A DNA stretch of 64,000 nt. Origin: Aquirhabdus parva. Its GTDB lineage: Bacteria; Pseudomonadota; Gammaproteobacteria; Pseudomonadales; Moraxellaceae. The notes under the pieces were generated by a model. It worked only from the letters and a program-made list of their open reading frames with translations. It searched no databases and was not told the DNA's origin. Position numbers and translations under genes: made by a program. The DNA is taken from positions 2,276,207 through 2,340,206 of the forward strand of contig NZ_CP031222.1 of the NCBI RefSeq assembly GCF_003351745.1, given 5' to 3'. Shown here piece after piece: positions 9,315-19,032 of the stretch (position 1 is the first letter of the stretch; each line of letters begins with the position of its first letter).

Positions 9315-12300
9315 ATGCCAAAACGTACTGACATAAAATCGATTCTGATTATTGGTGCCGGACCGATCGTGATTGGTCAAGCCTGCGAGTTTGACTACTC
9401 CGGTGCACAAGCCTGTAAAGCGTTACGCGAAGAAGGCTACCGCGTGATCTTGGTTAACTCCAACCCTGCAACCATCATGACTGACCCATCGATGGCCGAC
9501 TCAACCTATATTGAGCCGATCACATGGCAAACCGTTGCACAAATCATTGAAAAAGAACGCCCAGATGCAGTATTGCCAACGATGGGTGGTCAAACTGCAT
9601 TGAACTGCGCATTAGCCCTCGATGCCAACGGCATCCTCGAGAAGTTCAATGTAGAACTGATCGGTGCGAGCAAAGATGCCATTGAAATGGCTGAAGATCG
9701 CAAACTGTTTGACCAAGCCATGCGCCGTATTGGGCTTGAATGTCCACGTGCAGCGGTTGCTGGTGACATGGATGAAGCATTCAAAATTCAAACAGACATG
9801 GGCTTCCCTTGTATCATTCGCCCATCATTCACCATGGGTGGATCAGGTGGTGGTATCGCTTACAACCGCGAAGAGTTCATCGAAATCTGTGAACGCGGCT
9901 TTGATCTCTCTCCAACCAAGCAATTATTGATCGATGAATCGCTGATTGGCTGGAAAGAATACGAGATGGAAGTTGTGCGTGATAAAAACGACAACTGTAT
10001 CATCGTCTGTGCGATTGAAAACTTTGACCCAATGGGTGTCCATACTGGTGACTCTATCACCGTTGCCCCAGCACAAACACTGACCGACAAAGAATACCAA
10101 TTGATGCGTAATGCATCGATCGCAGTATTGCGTGAAATTGGTGTAGAAACAGGTGGCTCCAACGTTCAGTTCGGGATCAGTCCTGTCGATGGCCGTATGG
10201 TCGTCATTGAAATGAATCCGCGTGTATCTCGCTCATCTGCACTGGCATCAAAAGCAACAGGTTTCCCGATTGCCAAGATCGCTGCGAAGCTGGCGGTAGG
10301 TTACACGCTTGATGAACTTAAAAATGACATCACTGGCGGCAACACTCCAGCGAGCTTTGAGCCTTCAATCGACTATGTCGTGACCAAAATTCCTCGCTTC
10401 AACTTTGAGAAATTCCCACAAGCCGACGCAGTACTGACGACTCAAATGAAGTCCGTCGGTGAAGTGATGGCGATCGGCCGGACTTTCCAAGAATCCGTTC
10501 AAAAAGCACTGCGTGGACTTGAAGTCGGTGTCGATGGTTTCACGCCGAAGATCCCTCTGGGTACCGAAGATGCATTAGACAAACTTCGTCTTGAATTGAA
10601 AGTCCCCGGCGCAGAGCGCATTTGGTATATCGCCGATGCTTTCCGCCACGGCTTAAGCCTTGAACAGGTTCATGAATATACCGCGATTGATAAATGGTTT
10701 TTGATCCAAATCGAAGACATTATCAAAACCGAAGCGGAAGTTGAGCAACTTGGTGTTGCAGGTCTGACCTATGACAACATGCGTCGTTATAAACGCAAAG
10801 GCTTGTCGGATCTACGCTTAGCTACCCTGCTCGGCATTTCGCAAAAGCAATTACGTAAGCAGCGTTGGTCACTGGGTGTTTATCCTGTCTACAAACGCGT
10901 TGATACCTGTGCGGCTGAGTTCGAAACCAGCACGGCATACATGTATTCAACCTATGAAGAAGAATGTGAAGCCAATCCATCAAACCGTGAAAAGATCATG
11001 GTACTGGGCGGTGGACCAAACCGCATTGGTCAAGGGATCGAATTTGACTATTGCTGTGTACATGCGGCGCTTGCCATGCGTGAAGATGGTTATGAAACCA
11101 TCATGGTCAACTGTAATCCTGAAACCGTGTCAACCGATTACGACACCTCAGATCGCCTGTATTTTGAACCGGTAACACTCGAAGACGTTCTCGAGATTGC
11201 GCGTATCGAAAAACCAAAAGGCGTGATCGTACAGTATGGCGGTCAAACCCCATTGAAGCTGGCGCGTGCGCTTGAGGAAGCTGGTGTGCCCATCATCGGA
11301 ACCTCACCGGATGCAATTGACCGTGCAGAAGACCGTGAACGCTTCCAGCAAATGGTGATTCGTCTCAACTTGCTTCAGCCACCAAACCGTATCGTGAAGA
11401 GCGCAGAAGAAGGCTTACTGGCTGCTGCGCAAGTCGGTTATCCACTCGTTGTTCGCCCATCCTATGTTTTGGGTGGTCGTGCGATGGAAATCGTCTACAA
11501 CGAAGAAGAGCTCAAGCGCTATCTGCGTGATGCCGTTCAGGCTTCTAACGATGCACCTGTACTACTCGACCGCTTCCTTGATGATGCGATTGAAGTCGAT
11601 GTGGATTGCGTCTCTGATGGCACCAATGTGGTCATTGGTGGGATTATGCAGCATATTGAACAAGCAGGTGTGCACTCTGGTGACTCGGCCTGTTCATTGC
11701 CGCCCTACTCGCTCTCCGCTGAAATTCAAGATGTCATGCGCGCACAAACTGTGGCGATGGCACGTGAGCTAGGCGTCATTGGTTTGATGAACGTTCAGTT
11801 TGCGGTTAAAGGTTCTGATGTCTACGTGCTTGAAGTAAACCCTCGCGCATCTCGTACCGTACCGTTTGTCTCTAAAGCAATTGGCACCAGCCTTGCCAAA
11901 GTCGCTTCACGCTGTATGGCCGGTCAGACACTAGAGAGCCAAGGTTTCACCACCGAAGTGATTCCAGACTTCTACTCGGTTAAAGAAGCAGTCTTCCCAT
12001 TTAACAAATTCCCAGGTGTTGATCCGATTCTCGGACCTGAGATGAAATCTACTGGCGAAGTCATGGGCGTGGGCAAAACTTTCGGTGAAGCCTTCTACAA
12101 AGCCGTACTCGGTAGTAACGAGCGCCTTCCAGGCAAACCAGTTGCGGGTGAAATCAAACGCGCGTTCTTATCCGTTCGCGATAGCGATAAAGCGGCATTG
12201 CCAGAAATCGCGGCGAAACTGATTGCACTGGGCTTTACTTTGGTTGCGACAGGTGGTAGTTATAAACTTCTGCTTGAGCAAGGAATTGAATGTGAGCGGA

Positions 12301-12545
12301 TTAATAAAGTCACAGAAGGTCGTCCGCATATTGTAGACCGCTTGAAAAATGGCGAAATCCACCTCATTATCAATACCACTGAAGGTAAACAAGCACAGCA
12401 AGATTCGTTCTCGATTCGTCGTAGTGCCTTGCAAGGCAAGGTGTATTACACCACGACAATCAGCGGCGCTGATGCGGTCTGTCAAGCCATGAACATCCCT
12501 CTGCCAATGGATGTATACCGTTTGCAAGATTTACATCAAGGCTAA
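9315..12545 (+). CDS. carB: Carbamoyl-phosphate synthase large subunit
   Basis: Makes carbamoyl phosphate from bicarbonate, ammonia and two ATP in complex with CarA. The 1076-residue length matches the E. coli enzyme (1073). It has the duplicated structure: an N-terminal carboxyphosphate half with its ATP-grasp domain ([17 protein letters not shown], then [17 protein letters not shown]), an oligomerisation region, a second ATP-grasp half ([17 protein letters not shown], then [17 protein letters not shown]), and a C-terminal MGS-like allosteric domain from about residue 935 ([28 protein letters not shown]). AGGGAGC seven bases before the ATG is the ribosome binding site. Co-transcribed with carA and followed by a terminator. 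Confidence 0.98.
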   Translation: MPKRTDIKSILIIGAGPIVIGQACEFDYSGAQACKALREEGYRVILVNSNPATIMTDPSMADSTYIEPITWQTVAQIIEKERPDAVLPTMGGQTALNCALALDANGILEKFNVELIGASKDAIEMAEDRKLFDQAMRRIGLECPRAAVAGDMDEAFKIQTDMGFPCIIRPSFTMGGSGGGIAYNREEFIEICERGFDLSPTKQLLIDESLIGWKEYEMEVVRDKNDNCIIVCAIENFDPMGVHTGDSITVAPAQTLTDKEYQLMRNASIAVLREIGVETGGSNVQFGISPVDGRMVVIEMNPRVSRSSALASKATGFPIAKIAAKLAVGYTLDELKNDITGGNTPASFEPSIDYVVTKIPRFNFEKFPQADAVLTTQMKSVGEVMAIGRTFQESVQKALRGLEVGVDGFTPKIPLGTEDALDKLRLELKVPGAERIWYIADAFRHGLSLEQVHEYTAIDKWFLIQIEDIIKTEAEVEQLGVAGLTYDNMRRYKRKGLSDLRLATLLGISQKQLRKQRWSLGVYPVYKRVDTCAAEFETSTAYMYSTYEEECEANPSNREKIMVLGGGPNRIGQGIEFDYCCVHAALAMREDGYETIMVNCNPETVSTDYDTSDRLYFEPVTLEDVLEIARIEKPKGVIVQYGGQTPLKLARALEEAGVPIIGTSPDAIDRAEDRERFQQMVIRLNLLQPPNRIVKSAEEGLLAAAQVGYPLVVRPSYVLGGRAMEIVYNEEELKRYLRDAVQASNDAPVLLDRFLDDAIEVDVDCVSDGTNVVIGGIMQHIEQAGVHSGDSACSLPPYSLSAEIQDVMRAQTVAMARELGVIGLMNVQFAVKGSDVYVLEVNPRASRTVPFVSKAIGTSLAKVASRCMAGQTLESQGFTTEVIPDFYSVKEAVFPFNKFPGVDPILGPEMKSTGEVMGVGKTFGEAFYKAVLGSNERLPGKPVAGEIKRAFLSVRDSDKAALPEIAAKLIALGFTLVATGGSYKLLLEQGIECERINKVTEGRPHIVDRLKNGEIHLIINTTEGKQAQQDSFSIRRSALQGKVYYTTTISGADAVCQAMNIPLPMDVYRLQDLHQG

Positions 12546-12570
12546 ACAGCTCTTTGATTAGTGATATCGT

Positions 12571-12608
12571 GAATGGCGAGAGTGAAAGCTTTCGCCATTC
12601 CTTTTTAT
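12571..12608 (+). terminator. Rho-independent terminator of carAB
   Basis: A 9-bp stem GAATGGCGA/TCGCCATTC, with further pairing possible inside the loop, followed by CTTTTTATTTTT. It starts 26 bases after the carB stop. Confidence 0.85.
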
Positions 12609-12676
12609 TTTTGAAAGTGCTTTCTTAACTTGTACTGCTTGAAAGCCACTTTTTGTTAAAAATGGAAATTCTGATT

Positions 12677-13156
12677 ATGGTTCAACGTTATCCGATGACC
12701 CCAGAAGGTCATCTTGCACTCACTATTGAGTTACAAGAGCGTAAAAGTGTCGAACGTCCACGTATCATTGCAGCGATTGCTGAAGCACGTGCCCATGGCG
12801 ACTTAAAAGAAAATGCGGAATACCATGCAGCGAAAGAACAGCAAGGTTTTTGCGAAGGTCGCATTCAGGAAATCGAAGCCAAACTTTCAGCGGCCGAAGT
12901 CATCGAACTGTCTAAACTTGAGCAAAATGGTCGTGTGGTTTTTGGAGTGACCGTTGAAATCGAAAATCTGGACACCGAAGAGCGTAAACAGTACAAAATC
13001 GTTGGTGATGACGAAGCTGACTTTAAACTCAACAAAATCTCGCTCAACTCTCCGATTGCGCGTGGCCTGATTGGCAAACGTGCTGGCGATGAAGTCAAAA
13101 TCGAGACACCAAAAGGTGTCGCTGAGTATGAGATTACTCAGGTTCTGTACATCTAA
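12677..13156 (+). CDS. greA: Transcription elongation factor GreA
   Basis: Rescues backtracked RNA polymerase by stimulating transcript cleavage in the secondary channel. The start at ATG 12677 gives a 159-residue protein beginning [11 protein letters not shown], the usual GreA N-terminus; the frame extends to a TTG at 12653 and an ATG at 12662, but these add residues not seen in the family. The N-terminal coiled coil carries the acidic tip segment [14 protein letters not shown] with the two acidic residues that hold the catalytic Mg. The C-terminal FKBP-like domain ends with [16 protein letters not shown]. The carB-greA gene order is common in gammaproteobacteria. A terminator separates it from carB, so it probably has its own promoter in 12609-12660. 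Confidence 0.95.
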   Translation: MVQRYPMTPEGHLALTIELQERKSVERPRIIAAIAEARAHGDLKENAEYHAAKEQQGFCEGRIQEIEAKLSAAEVIELSKLEQNGRVVFGVTVEIENLDTEERKQYKIVGDDEADFKLNKISLNSPIARGLIGKRAGDEVKIETPKGVAEYEITQVLYI

Positions 13157-13173
13157 TCATCAATATACACCAT

Positions 13174-13201
13174 AAAAAAGACCGAATAATCGGTCTTTTT
13201 T
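13174..13201. terminator. Bidirectional terminator between greA and yceI
   Basis: GACCGA/TCGGTC hairpin with an ATAA loop, flanked by A6 and T7 tracts. It serves the two convergent genes. Confidence 0.88.
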
Positions 13202-13222
13202 ATTAACTAATCCTTAGAGAGA

Positions 13223-13795
13223 TTAGTCCGCACGTACACCTTCCACTTGAATTGCAAGACCAACACCCAGATCAAAACCATAGGCTTTGCCGTAATCTAC
13301 GCCAAAGTCACCGCGGTTAAATGAACCATAAGCATCTGCACCACATGTTTCTTTTTTGAGCATAGGATTGATGTAACATTTCCATGACTTGATATCCAAC
13401 TTCACGGGCTTCGTCACGCCATGGAAAGTCAAGTTTCCATCTACAGCAACAGGCTTATCGCCGTCAAATACCAGCGTCCCTTTGTAGTTTGCAGTTGGGT
13501 ATTTAGCCGTATCAAACAATTCTGGTTTTTTAGCATGGTCATCCATCGGTTTGAAACCAAAATTAACGCTATCCATTTGCATCGTTACGTCCACGCTACC
13601 TTTTTTTGCTTCTCTATCTAGGATCACGGTACCGCTTGATTTATCAATCTTACCGCGCCATTTAGAAGCACCGCCCATATGATCAGCCTCAAAACTAGGG
13701 TAAGTATGGGTTGGATCAAGGTTATAAGTAACTGGCTTAGCAAATGCGGTAGTAGCCAACATTGTGGTCATCGCAGCAACAAGAAGAACTTTCAT
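13223..13795 (-). CDS. YceI family periplasmic protein
   Basis: 190 residues with the signal peptide [19 protein letters not shown] and a YceI lipocalin-like barrel: [18 protein letters not shown] at the mature N-terminus, the central [10 protein letters not shown] and [17 protein letters not shown], and [16 protein letters not shown]. The motif [11 protein letters not shown] near the end is diagnostic. YceI proteins bind polyisoprenoids in the periplasm; their physiological role is unsettled. A central Cys pair (residues in [13 protein letters not shown]) may form a disulfide. It is the third gene of a minus-strand group: cytochrome b561, a second YceI paralogue, then this one. Confidence 0.92.
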   Translation of the reverse strand: MKVLLVAAMTTMLATTAFAKPVTYNLDPTHTYPSFEADHMGGASKWRGKIDKSSGTVILDREAKKGSVDVTMQMDSVNFGFKPMDDHAKKPELFDTAKYPTANYKGTLVFDGDKPVAVDGNLTFHGVTKPVKLDIKSWKCYINPMLKKETCGADAYGSFNRGDFGVDYGKAYGFDLGVGLAIQVEGVRAD

Positions 13796-13892
13796 AATAA
13801 CGCCTCAAAAATTAAGTTTAGGAACAACACGAAAAAAGCACATCAGATTTCTACAAATTCGATATTACCCAACCACTGGTAGCGACATCACG

Positions 13893-14462
13893 TTACTTCT
13901 TAGCAGGTGCAACGATATGAAATTTAATCGTAACATCATCCGCAACTACAGAAGTATCTGCCCAATCACCTGAGCCAACGCCAAACGCAGTCCGCTTAAC
14001 CTGCAAGACACCATCAAACACTTGGTTGGCACCTTCGGTTTTCACACTTACAGGGAACGAAACATTTTGCACACGACCTTTCAGCGTAAATTTACCAGTG
14101 ACCGTAAAGCCCGCGCCTGCAGCTTTAATGCCTGTAGAAACAAAGCTGGCTTTAGGGAATTTAGCTGCATCAAACCACTCAGGACCGGTGACATTCTTGT
14201 TGTAATCGGCCATACCCATATCATAACTAGCAACATCAATCTCAACTTTCGCTGTGGACTGTGCAAGCTGCGCAGGATTGAAAGTCACGTCACCAGTGAT
14301 TTTCTTGAATTGACCCGTCACTGGCACTCCTAGCTGTTTCCCTGTCGCTGATACAGTACTTTTTGCACTATCAATGGGTGCTGCGGAGGCACTCGTTGTT
14401 GCAAGTACAGCAACCAAAGACAAGACGGTCAGTGCACCCTTACTACCATTTAAATTCAACAT
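13893..14462 (-). CDS. YceI family periplasmic protein (divergent paralogue)
   Basis: 189 residues from the ATG at 14462, giving the signal peptide MLNLNGSKGALTVLSLVAVLATTSASA. The frame is open to 14486, but the extra residues precede the signal and are unlikely to be translated. The mature part has YceI features (STVSATGKQLGVPVTGQFKKITGDVTFNP, EWFDAAKFPKASFVS, GKFTLKGRVQNVSFPV, and the terminal RTAFGVGSGDWAD). It differs strongly from its neighbour, so the two are old paralogues and not a recent duplication. Located between that gene and cytochrome b561, with 97 and 56 bases of spacing. Confidence 0.9.
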   Translation of the reverse strand: MLNLNGSKGALTVLSLVAVLATTSASAAPIDSAKSTVSATGKQLGVPVTGQFKKITGDVTFNPAQLAQSTAKVEIDVASYDMGMADYNKNVTGPEWFDAAKFPKASFVSTGIKAAGAGFTVTGKFTLKGRVQNVSFPVSVKTEGANQVFDGVLQVKRTAFGVGSGDWADTSVVADDVTIKFHIVAPAKK

Positions 14463-14518
14463 CACGATATACTCTCTTGTATTCACTGTTAAATAAATGC
14501 TTCAAAAACGCAAATCAC

Positions 14519-15058
14519 CTATCTTTTCAAAAAAGGTAACATTCGCGTCAAAGTCGCATCACGATCAATAATATGATGCTTTAACGCACCCAATATATGT
14601 AGTCCAACTAATCCTGCCATCGTGTAATCTAAAACGACATGAATCGTTTTCAGTGTATCGGCGATCTCTAAGTTGCGGTCAATCAGCGATGGGATCGGAA
14701 TAATGCCGAGATAAACAATTGGAAAACCCGCCGCTAGACTGTAAAAATATCCAGATAACGGTACGGCGAAGATCAAGAAATACAATAACCAATGCACTCC
14801 ACTGGCAATCAATTGCTGCCCACGTGGGATTGTAGCGATCATTGCAGGTGCCGGATGGGTCAAGCGCCAGAATACTCGAACAAATGCTAATGCGAAAACA
14901 GTCACACCTAACCACTTATGCCAAGAATAATATTTCAGCTTCATCATGGTAAATCCGGGAATATCTGTCATTACCCAGCCCAAACCAAACGCAGCAAATA
15001 TCAATAAAGCAATAATCCAATGCAAGCCTATTGCTGTACGAGTATATTGTTGAGCCAT
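14519..15058 (-). CDS. Cytochrome b561 family di-haem membrane protein
   Basis: 179 residues with four predicted transmembrane helices (about 9-29, 44-66, 90-113 and 143-163). Conserved histidines suited to two b-type haems include His13 in helix 1, HKWLG in helix 2 and His154 and neighbours in helix 4. The family passes electrons between quinol and periplasmic acceptors, for example superoxide in E. coli CybB. It is the first gene of a unit with two yceI genes, an arrangement conserved in many proteobacteria, which suggests a shared job in isoprenoid-quinone or redox chemistry; that link is inference. Confidence 0.92.
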   Translation of the reverse strand: MAQQYTRTAIGLHWIIALLIFAAFGLGWVMTDIPGFTMMKLKYYSWHKWLGVTVFALAFVRVFWRLTHPAPAMIATIPRGQQLIASGVHWLLYFLIFAVPLSGYFYSLAAGFPIVYLGIIPIPSLIDRNLEIADTLKTIHVVLDYTMAGLVGLHILGALKHHIIDRDATLTRMLPFLKR

Positions 15059-15516
15059 TCAATTCTTCCCCAATTTATTGCTAAATACACGCATTAAAAT
15101 ATTCATAAATTTTTGACCAAGACAGTATCTGATAGTTTATGGTTGCAATCTATTTCTAGATTGTTAATCTATTTTCATGAAGCCTACATTAAACTTAATA
15201 ATAGAATTAACAATATTCACTAAACAGTTTATTTAGCACTTTAAAAATAGTCTCACTTAACTATGAAGCCTTAATGATCGATCTAAACTATACCAATCAT
15301 GTGGTACTGGCTACTGTAATCGTTTTATTATCCGTGTTAAACATCAAATATGACGACACAACGTTCTACTTATAGAACAGTGAGTAAATGTAGAACTCCA
15401 TCCAGATTGTGCAGATGCATAGCTTTGACGCATAAAATTTAGATACAAACGTCAAAAATTCTGCAAAAATACGCATTATCTTTTTTTAAATTCATACATT
15501 TCAGCAAAGGCAAACC
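15059..15516. other. Divergent intergenic region (cytochrome b561 / DUF442 gene)
   Basis: 458 AT-rich bases with no credible gene. It must hold two divergent promoters, but no pair of hexamers is convincing. It contains the inverted repeat GTTCTA-CTTA-TAGAAC at 15363-15378 and a third half-site TAGAAC at 15391-15396. The AAAGG ribosome binding site of the plus-strand gene is just before 15517. Confidence 0.5.
15363..15396. promoter_or_regulatory. Possible operator: three GTTCTA/TAGAAC half-sites
   Basis: A perfect 6-bp inverted repeat with a 4-base spacer (15363-15378) and one extra half-site at 15391-15396, in an intergenic region between divergent genes. It looks like a binding site for a dimeric regulator; which one is unknown. 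Confidence 0.4.
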
Positions 15517-15852
15517 ATGACAGATTCTGTTCAATTCGCAGGTCAACTTTACCCTGAACAAATGGCCGAAGCCGCTGAGAAAGGCTTTAAATCCATTATA
15601 AATAATCGCCCAGACCTTGAAGGTGGTCCTGTTCAACCGACTTCTGCTGAGATTCAAGTTGCCGCGGAAGCTGCAGGTTTGGTCTACGTGGCACAGCCCG
15701 TTATCAGCGGGCAGATCACCGAACAGGATGTACGCACTTTCGCTGAACACCTCAATCAACTCCCCAAGCCCGTTTTAGTCTTTTGCCGCAGTGGTGCACG
15801 CTCAAATAATCTCTATCAGTTGGCTAAACAAATGGATTTTTTGGATGACTAA
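15517..15852 (+). CDS. DUF442 (beta-lactamase-hydrolase-like) phosphatase-fold protein
   Basis: 111 residues of the TIGR01244/BLH family, a small dual-specificity-phosphatase fold. The active-site loop VFCRSGARS matches the CX5R pattern of cysteine phosphatases and of rhodanese-like sulfurtransferases, and the N-terminus has GFKSIINNRPDLEGG and a proline-rich QPTSAE segment. In other bacteria the domain is fused to persulfide dioxygenase or sits next to sulfide genes, which suggests a role in sulfane-sulfur handling. AAAGG before the ATG is the ribosome binding site. It is followed by its own terminator, so it is a single-gene unit. Confidence 0.88.
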   Translation: MTDSVQFAGQLYPEQMAEAAEKGFKSIINNRPDLEGGPVQPTSAEIQVAAEAAGLVYVAQPVISGQITEQDVRTFAEHLNQLPKPVLVFCRSGARSNNLYQLAKQMDFLDD

Positions 15853-15867
15853 TCCTCATTAGAAAAA

Positions 15868-15909
15868 CAAAAAAGATGCTCATCGATGAAAATTGAGCAT
15901 CTTTTTTTA
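15868..15909 (+). terminator. Terminator of the DUF442 gene
   Basis: An 11-bp stem AAAGATGCTCA/TGAGCATCTTT followed by T7, starting about 20 bases after the stop codon. Confidence 0.85.
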
Positions 15910-16022
15910 TTCTAAATAGGCGTAAATATTAGAAATAATCGGTTCACGCGCTTTATTTACTAGAAAATATAGAACTTGTCTTGACGAAAGACTAGAGTAT
16001 GACGGTATCTCGCGCTTTCTGA

Positions 16023-17534
16023 ATGTCTGGAAACCCTATGCCGCAACACAACTTGCCTCGCTCCAAGCCCCAACAAAAAAACAAAAGTACTAAGCCCGTC
16101 ATAACAAGACACGTCCACACCGTCATTATTGGCGCAGGTACTGCAGGTCAGACGGCTTATCATGCCGCAGTTAAAGTCACAGACAACGTTCTTCTGATCA
16201 ATGGCGGTGAATGGAATACGACCTGTGCTCGTGTCGGCTGCATGCCCAGTAAACTCCTAATCACCGCCGCAAACCGGGCATATGACATCAATACTTCAGA
16301 AGTCTTTGGACTTAAAAGTACCCTCAAAGTCGATGCCAAGGCGGTTATGAAACGCGTGCAATTAGAACGCGATTTCTTCGCCAATTCGGTGCTAAAAACC
16401 GTCAGTCTTTTTCCTGATCAGCATAAGCTTTCAGGCTATGCCCGCTTCATCAATAAGAATACCGTGCAAGTCGGTGAGGAACGCATTCAAGCCCAGAGAA
16501 TTGTGATTGCTACAGGTGGATCACCGCTGATCCCTGAAGGCTGGGCAGGAAAACTTGGCAAACGCTTACTCACCAATGAGTCTATTTTTGAAATTAAAAA
16601 ACTACCTAAATCACTCGCGGTTATTGGCTCAGGTGCTCAAGGACTTGAACTCGCACAAGCCTTCCATCGCTTAGGCGTTCGAGTAAAATTATTCAATCGC
16701 AGCGAAAAGGTAGGTTCATTAACTGATCCCGCATTGCAACAACATGCAGTAGACGTGTTTAGTCAAGAATTAGATTTAGCGTTGGGAACAATCATTATGA
16801 ATGTTGCCCTAACAGATTCACCAAAATTACAGAATCGTACCAACAGCAAAAAAGCGCAAGTGCAAATCACATTCAAAAATAAATCCGGCGTAGAGCAGCA
16901 GGATACGTTTGATTATGTGTTATGCGCGATCACCAGACAACCTAACCTCGGTGCTTTGGATTTACCCACCGCTGGCATTGATTTAGATCAACGAGGCATT
17001 CCCGTTGGCTATAACCCGTTAACAGGGCAAATTGGCAGAAAACCGATCTTCATCGCAGGAGATGCTGATCTTTATCGACCCATCATGCATGAAGCAGTAT
17101 TTCAAGGACGACTCAGTGGATTTAATGCCGCTAGAGAGACTGGGGTAGAAAAATCATTGCCAATGAGCCCACTTGGGGTAATCTTTTCTGAGCCGCAAAT
17201 GGCCATAGTCGGACTTAATTATCGACAATTAACAGATAGTCAGCAGCTTTTTCATATTGGAGAACTTGATTTTGCACACCAAGGCCGTGCACGCGTCATG
17301 GCAGTGAAACATGGAAAGCTCAGATTATATGGAGATGCTAAAACAGGACGGTTACTGGGTGCGGAAATGTTTGGCCCTCATGTTGAGCATCTGGCTCATG
17401 CCGTTGCTTGGATGATTCAGCACGACATCTCAATTGAACAGATGATTCGCAATCCTTACTATCACCCAACTCTTGAAGAAGGCCTAAGGACTGCACTGCT
17501 CAGGCTCAAACATGCGATGCAGCAAACGGCATAA
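16023..17534 (+). CDS. Dihydrolipoamide-dehydrogenase-like FAD/NAD(P) disulfide oxidoreductase
   Basis: 503 residues of the class I pyridine nucleotide-disulfide oxidoreductases. In order: the FAD-binding VIIGAGTAGQTA, the redox-active pair in CARVGCMPSK, the ATGG motif, the NAD-binding VIGSGAQGLELAQ, the second FAD motif IFIAGDAD, and the dimerisation domain with the catalytic HPTLEE near the C-terminus. The first 30 residues are basic and disordered. The redox Cys spacing CX4C fits dihydrolipoamide dehydrogenase or mercuric reductase, but no 2-oxoacid dehydrogenase or mer genes are nearby, so it is an orphan enzyme of unknown substrate. ATG 16023 has no clear ribosome binding site; ATG 16038, with GGA upstream, is an equally good start. 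Confidence 0.85.
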   Translation: MSGNPMPQHNLPRSKPQQKNKSTKPVITRHVHTVIIGAGTAGQTAYHAAVKVTDNVLLINGGEWNTTCARVGCMPSKLLITAANRAYDINTSEVFGLKSTLKVDAKAVMKRVQLERDFFANSVLKTVSLFPDQHKLSGYARFINKNTVQVGEERIQAQRIVIATGGSPLIPEGWAGKLGKRLLTNESIFEIKKLPKSLAVIGSGAQGLELAQAFHRLGVRVKLFNRSEKVGSLTDPALQQHAVDVFSQELDLALGTIIMNVALTDSPKLQNRTNSKKAQVQITFKNKSGVEQQDTFDYVLCAITRQPNLGALDLPTAGIDLDQRGIPVGYNPLTGQIGRKPIFIAGDADLYRPIMHEAVFQGRLSGFNAARETGVEKSLPMSPLGVIFSEPQMAIVGLNYRQLTDSQQLFHIGELDFAHQGRARVMAVKHGKLRLYGDAKTGRLLGAEMFGPHVEHLAHAVAWMIQHDISIEQMIRNPYYHPTLEEGLRTALLRLKHAMQQTA

Positions 17535-17555
17535 TCAAAGTAATGTACGCCTATA

Positions 17556-18245
17556 TTACAGGGAGAATGACCTAAAGTTAGGAACAATCTGATAACCATG
17601 AGCTGCAGATACTGCTGCCCCATCTTTCCACTCACTTTCCTCTTGGACATAAACAAAATCTAACGCAAAACTTTGTGCGGCAACGAAATCGGACTGTGAA
17701 TCTCCAAACATCACACCAGAACCCTTCATAAATCCGGCACTTTTGAGACGTTCCATGTTGTTATGCTTAGTGGATGGTGAGCCAAAAATATGTTCAAAAT
17801 ACTGATCCAGACCGCGAACATGGAAGACATGATGCAATTCAAGCTCATCACCACCAGAATTGACAGCGCATGGTAGACCTTGTGCATGTAGCTTTTGAAT
17901 AAATGCCAACACACCAGAAATCATCTCGCAAGACGAAAGCGCATCACGCACAATGGTTGCATAACGATCAATCGCTTGCTGAGTAAGGATCGTGGTATCC
18001 GTATCCGAACTCTGGTCGGCGCGCATATGATTGTAGTAATGGGCAAATTTTTGGTAGCGTGACACACCACCATTAGCCTTGTGGTATTCGACAAACTCGG
18101 CAACTAATTGCTCAGGCTCGCCTTGTAAAGCCGATGCAAAAGCATCGGATTTAATCTGATTTGATCGTAAAATAACGCCATCACAATCGAAGACGTAAAA
18201 ATCGTAACTCCGCATAACATGTTCTACTTGCTCTAACCTCATCAT
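17556..18245 (-). CDS. HAD-superfamily phosphatase
   Basis: 229 residues. The nucleophile motif VFDCDGVIL has Asp20 and Asp22, the cap region is alpha-helical, motif II is in PCAVNSGG, and motif IV is VMFGDSQSDFVAA. It resembles the phosphoglycolate/beta-phosphoglucomutase branch of HAD hydrolases. It is the last gene of a four-gene minus-strand cassette after two aldolases and a cytidylyltransferase; in such pathways a HAD enzyme removes phosphate from a keto sugar acid before CMP activation, as KdsC does. That role is inferred from context. The start is uncertain: ATGATG at 18245/18242 has no strong ribosome binding site, and ATG 18215 is possible. It converges with the flavoprotein gene. 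Confidence 0.8.
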   Translation of the reverse strand: MMRLEQVEHVMRSYDFYVFDCDGVILRSNQIKSDAFASALQGEPEQLVAEFVEYHKANGGVSRYQKFAHYYNHMRADQSSDTDTTILTQQAIDRYATIVRDALSSCEMISGVLAFIQKLHAQGLPCAVNSGGDELELHHVFHVRGLDQYFEHIFGSPSTKHNNMERLKSAGFMKGSGVMFGDSQSDFVAAQSFALDFVYVQEESEWKDGAAVSAAHGYQIVPNFRSFSL

Positions 18246-18339
18246 TGTTTAAAAAACTCATTGCACAATGATCAGTCATGTAAATGAAAAAATGTACCAG
18301 CTTCAAAGACAACCTATAACAACCAAAATATAATTGTAA

Positions 18340-19032
18340 TCATGACAGGTCTTTATAAAAATCTTTCAGAGCTAATGACATCTCATAGTCTTCATACTCA
18401 TCAATGTCGACACCAGCAATTTTACAAACTACATGTCGGCATGGATTCCTACCTAAGAAATAGCCTTCTTCAATAGTAGCTGCTTTAGAGCGCATATATA
18501 ATCCATTGGTTACACGATAAATATTTGGCAAGTCTTGGCTAATCGTATGATTTCTATCAGCCTGATAATTAATTGGGCCTTCATCATTCCAGAGATATTC
18601 TTTCATTAAATTAACAGAGACCAAACTGTCATATGTGCCTGTATTGACCACTTTATCGAGATACATCTGAAAACCTTCTCGATACTCTTTTGGACTCATT
18701 AGAGGGACGACAACTGGAACCCAAGCAAAATGCTTAGTTTCAATATCTTTGACAACACCAGTTATAACCTCAGTAAATGATGCATCATGACCAGTACTAA
18801 GGTAATCATTACGCGGTAGAAACTCTACACCATGGTGATAGGCTGTCTCTTTGACGCGATCAGAATTTGAACTTAAGAAGATACGATCCGATCTTTGTAT
18901 GCGTTTTAATTGCTCAATTTTCCACTCAAGCAGATTAAGCTCTTCATGAAATGGCAAAAAAATCTTCTGCTTAACACGACTACTGCCTTCTCGTACCGGA
19001 ATAATGATAGAAATATCCGAAAAATCATTCAT
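18340..19032 (-). CDS. Acylneuraminate-type cytidylyltransferase
   Basis: 230 residues of the CTP_transf_3 family (CMP-sialic acid, CMP-Kdo and related synthetases). The N-terminal nucleotide loop IIPVREGSSRVKQK at residues 9-22 corresponds to IPARGGSKGIPRKN of NeuA. Later come VVVPLMSP, the NIYRVTNGLYM segment equivalent to the NGA(I/F)Y region, and the acidic VDIDEYEDYEM that binds metal. It should link CMP to a 2-keto sugar acid. The loop is divergent from NeuA, PseF and KdsB, so the substrate is probably none of the usual ones. Its ATG overlaps the stop of the upstream HpcH/HpaI aldolase gene by four bases, a sign of translational coupling. Confidence 0.85.
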   Translation of the reverse strand: MNDFSDISIIIPVREGSSRVKQKIFLPFHEELNLLEWKIEQLKRIQRSDRIFLSSNSDRVKETAYHHGVEFLPRNDYLSTGHDASFTEVITGVVKDIETKHFAWVPVVVPLMSPKEYREGFQMYLDKVVNTGTYDSLVSVNLMKEYLWNDEGPINYQADRNHTISQDLPNIYRVTNGLYMRSKAATIEEGYFLGRNPCRHVVCKIAGVDIDEYEDYEMSLALKDFYKDLS

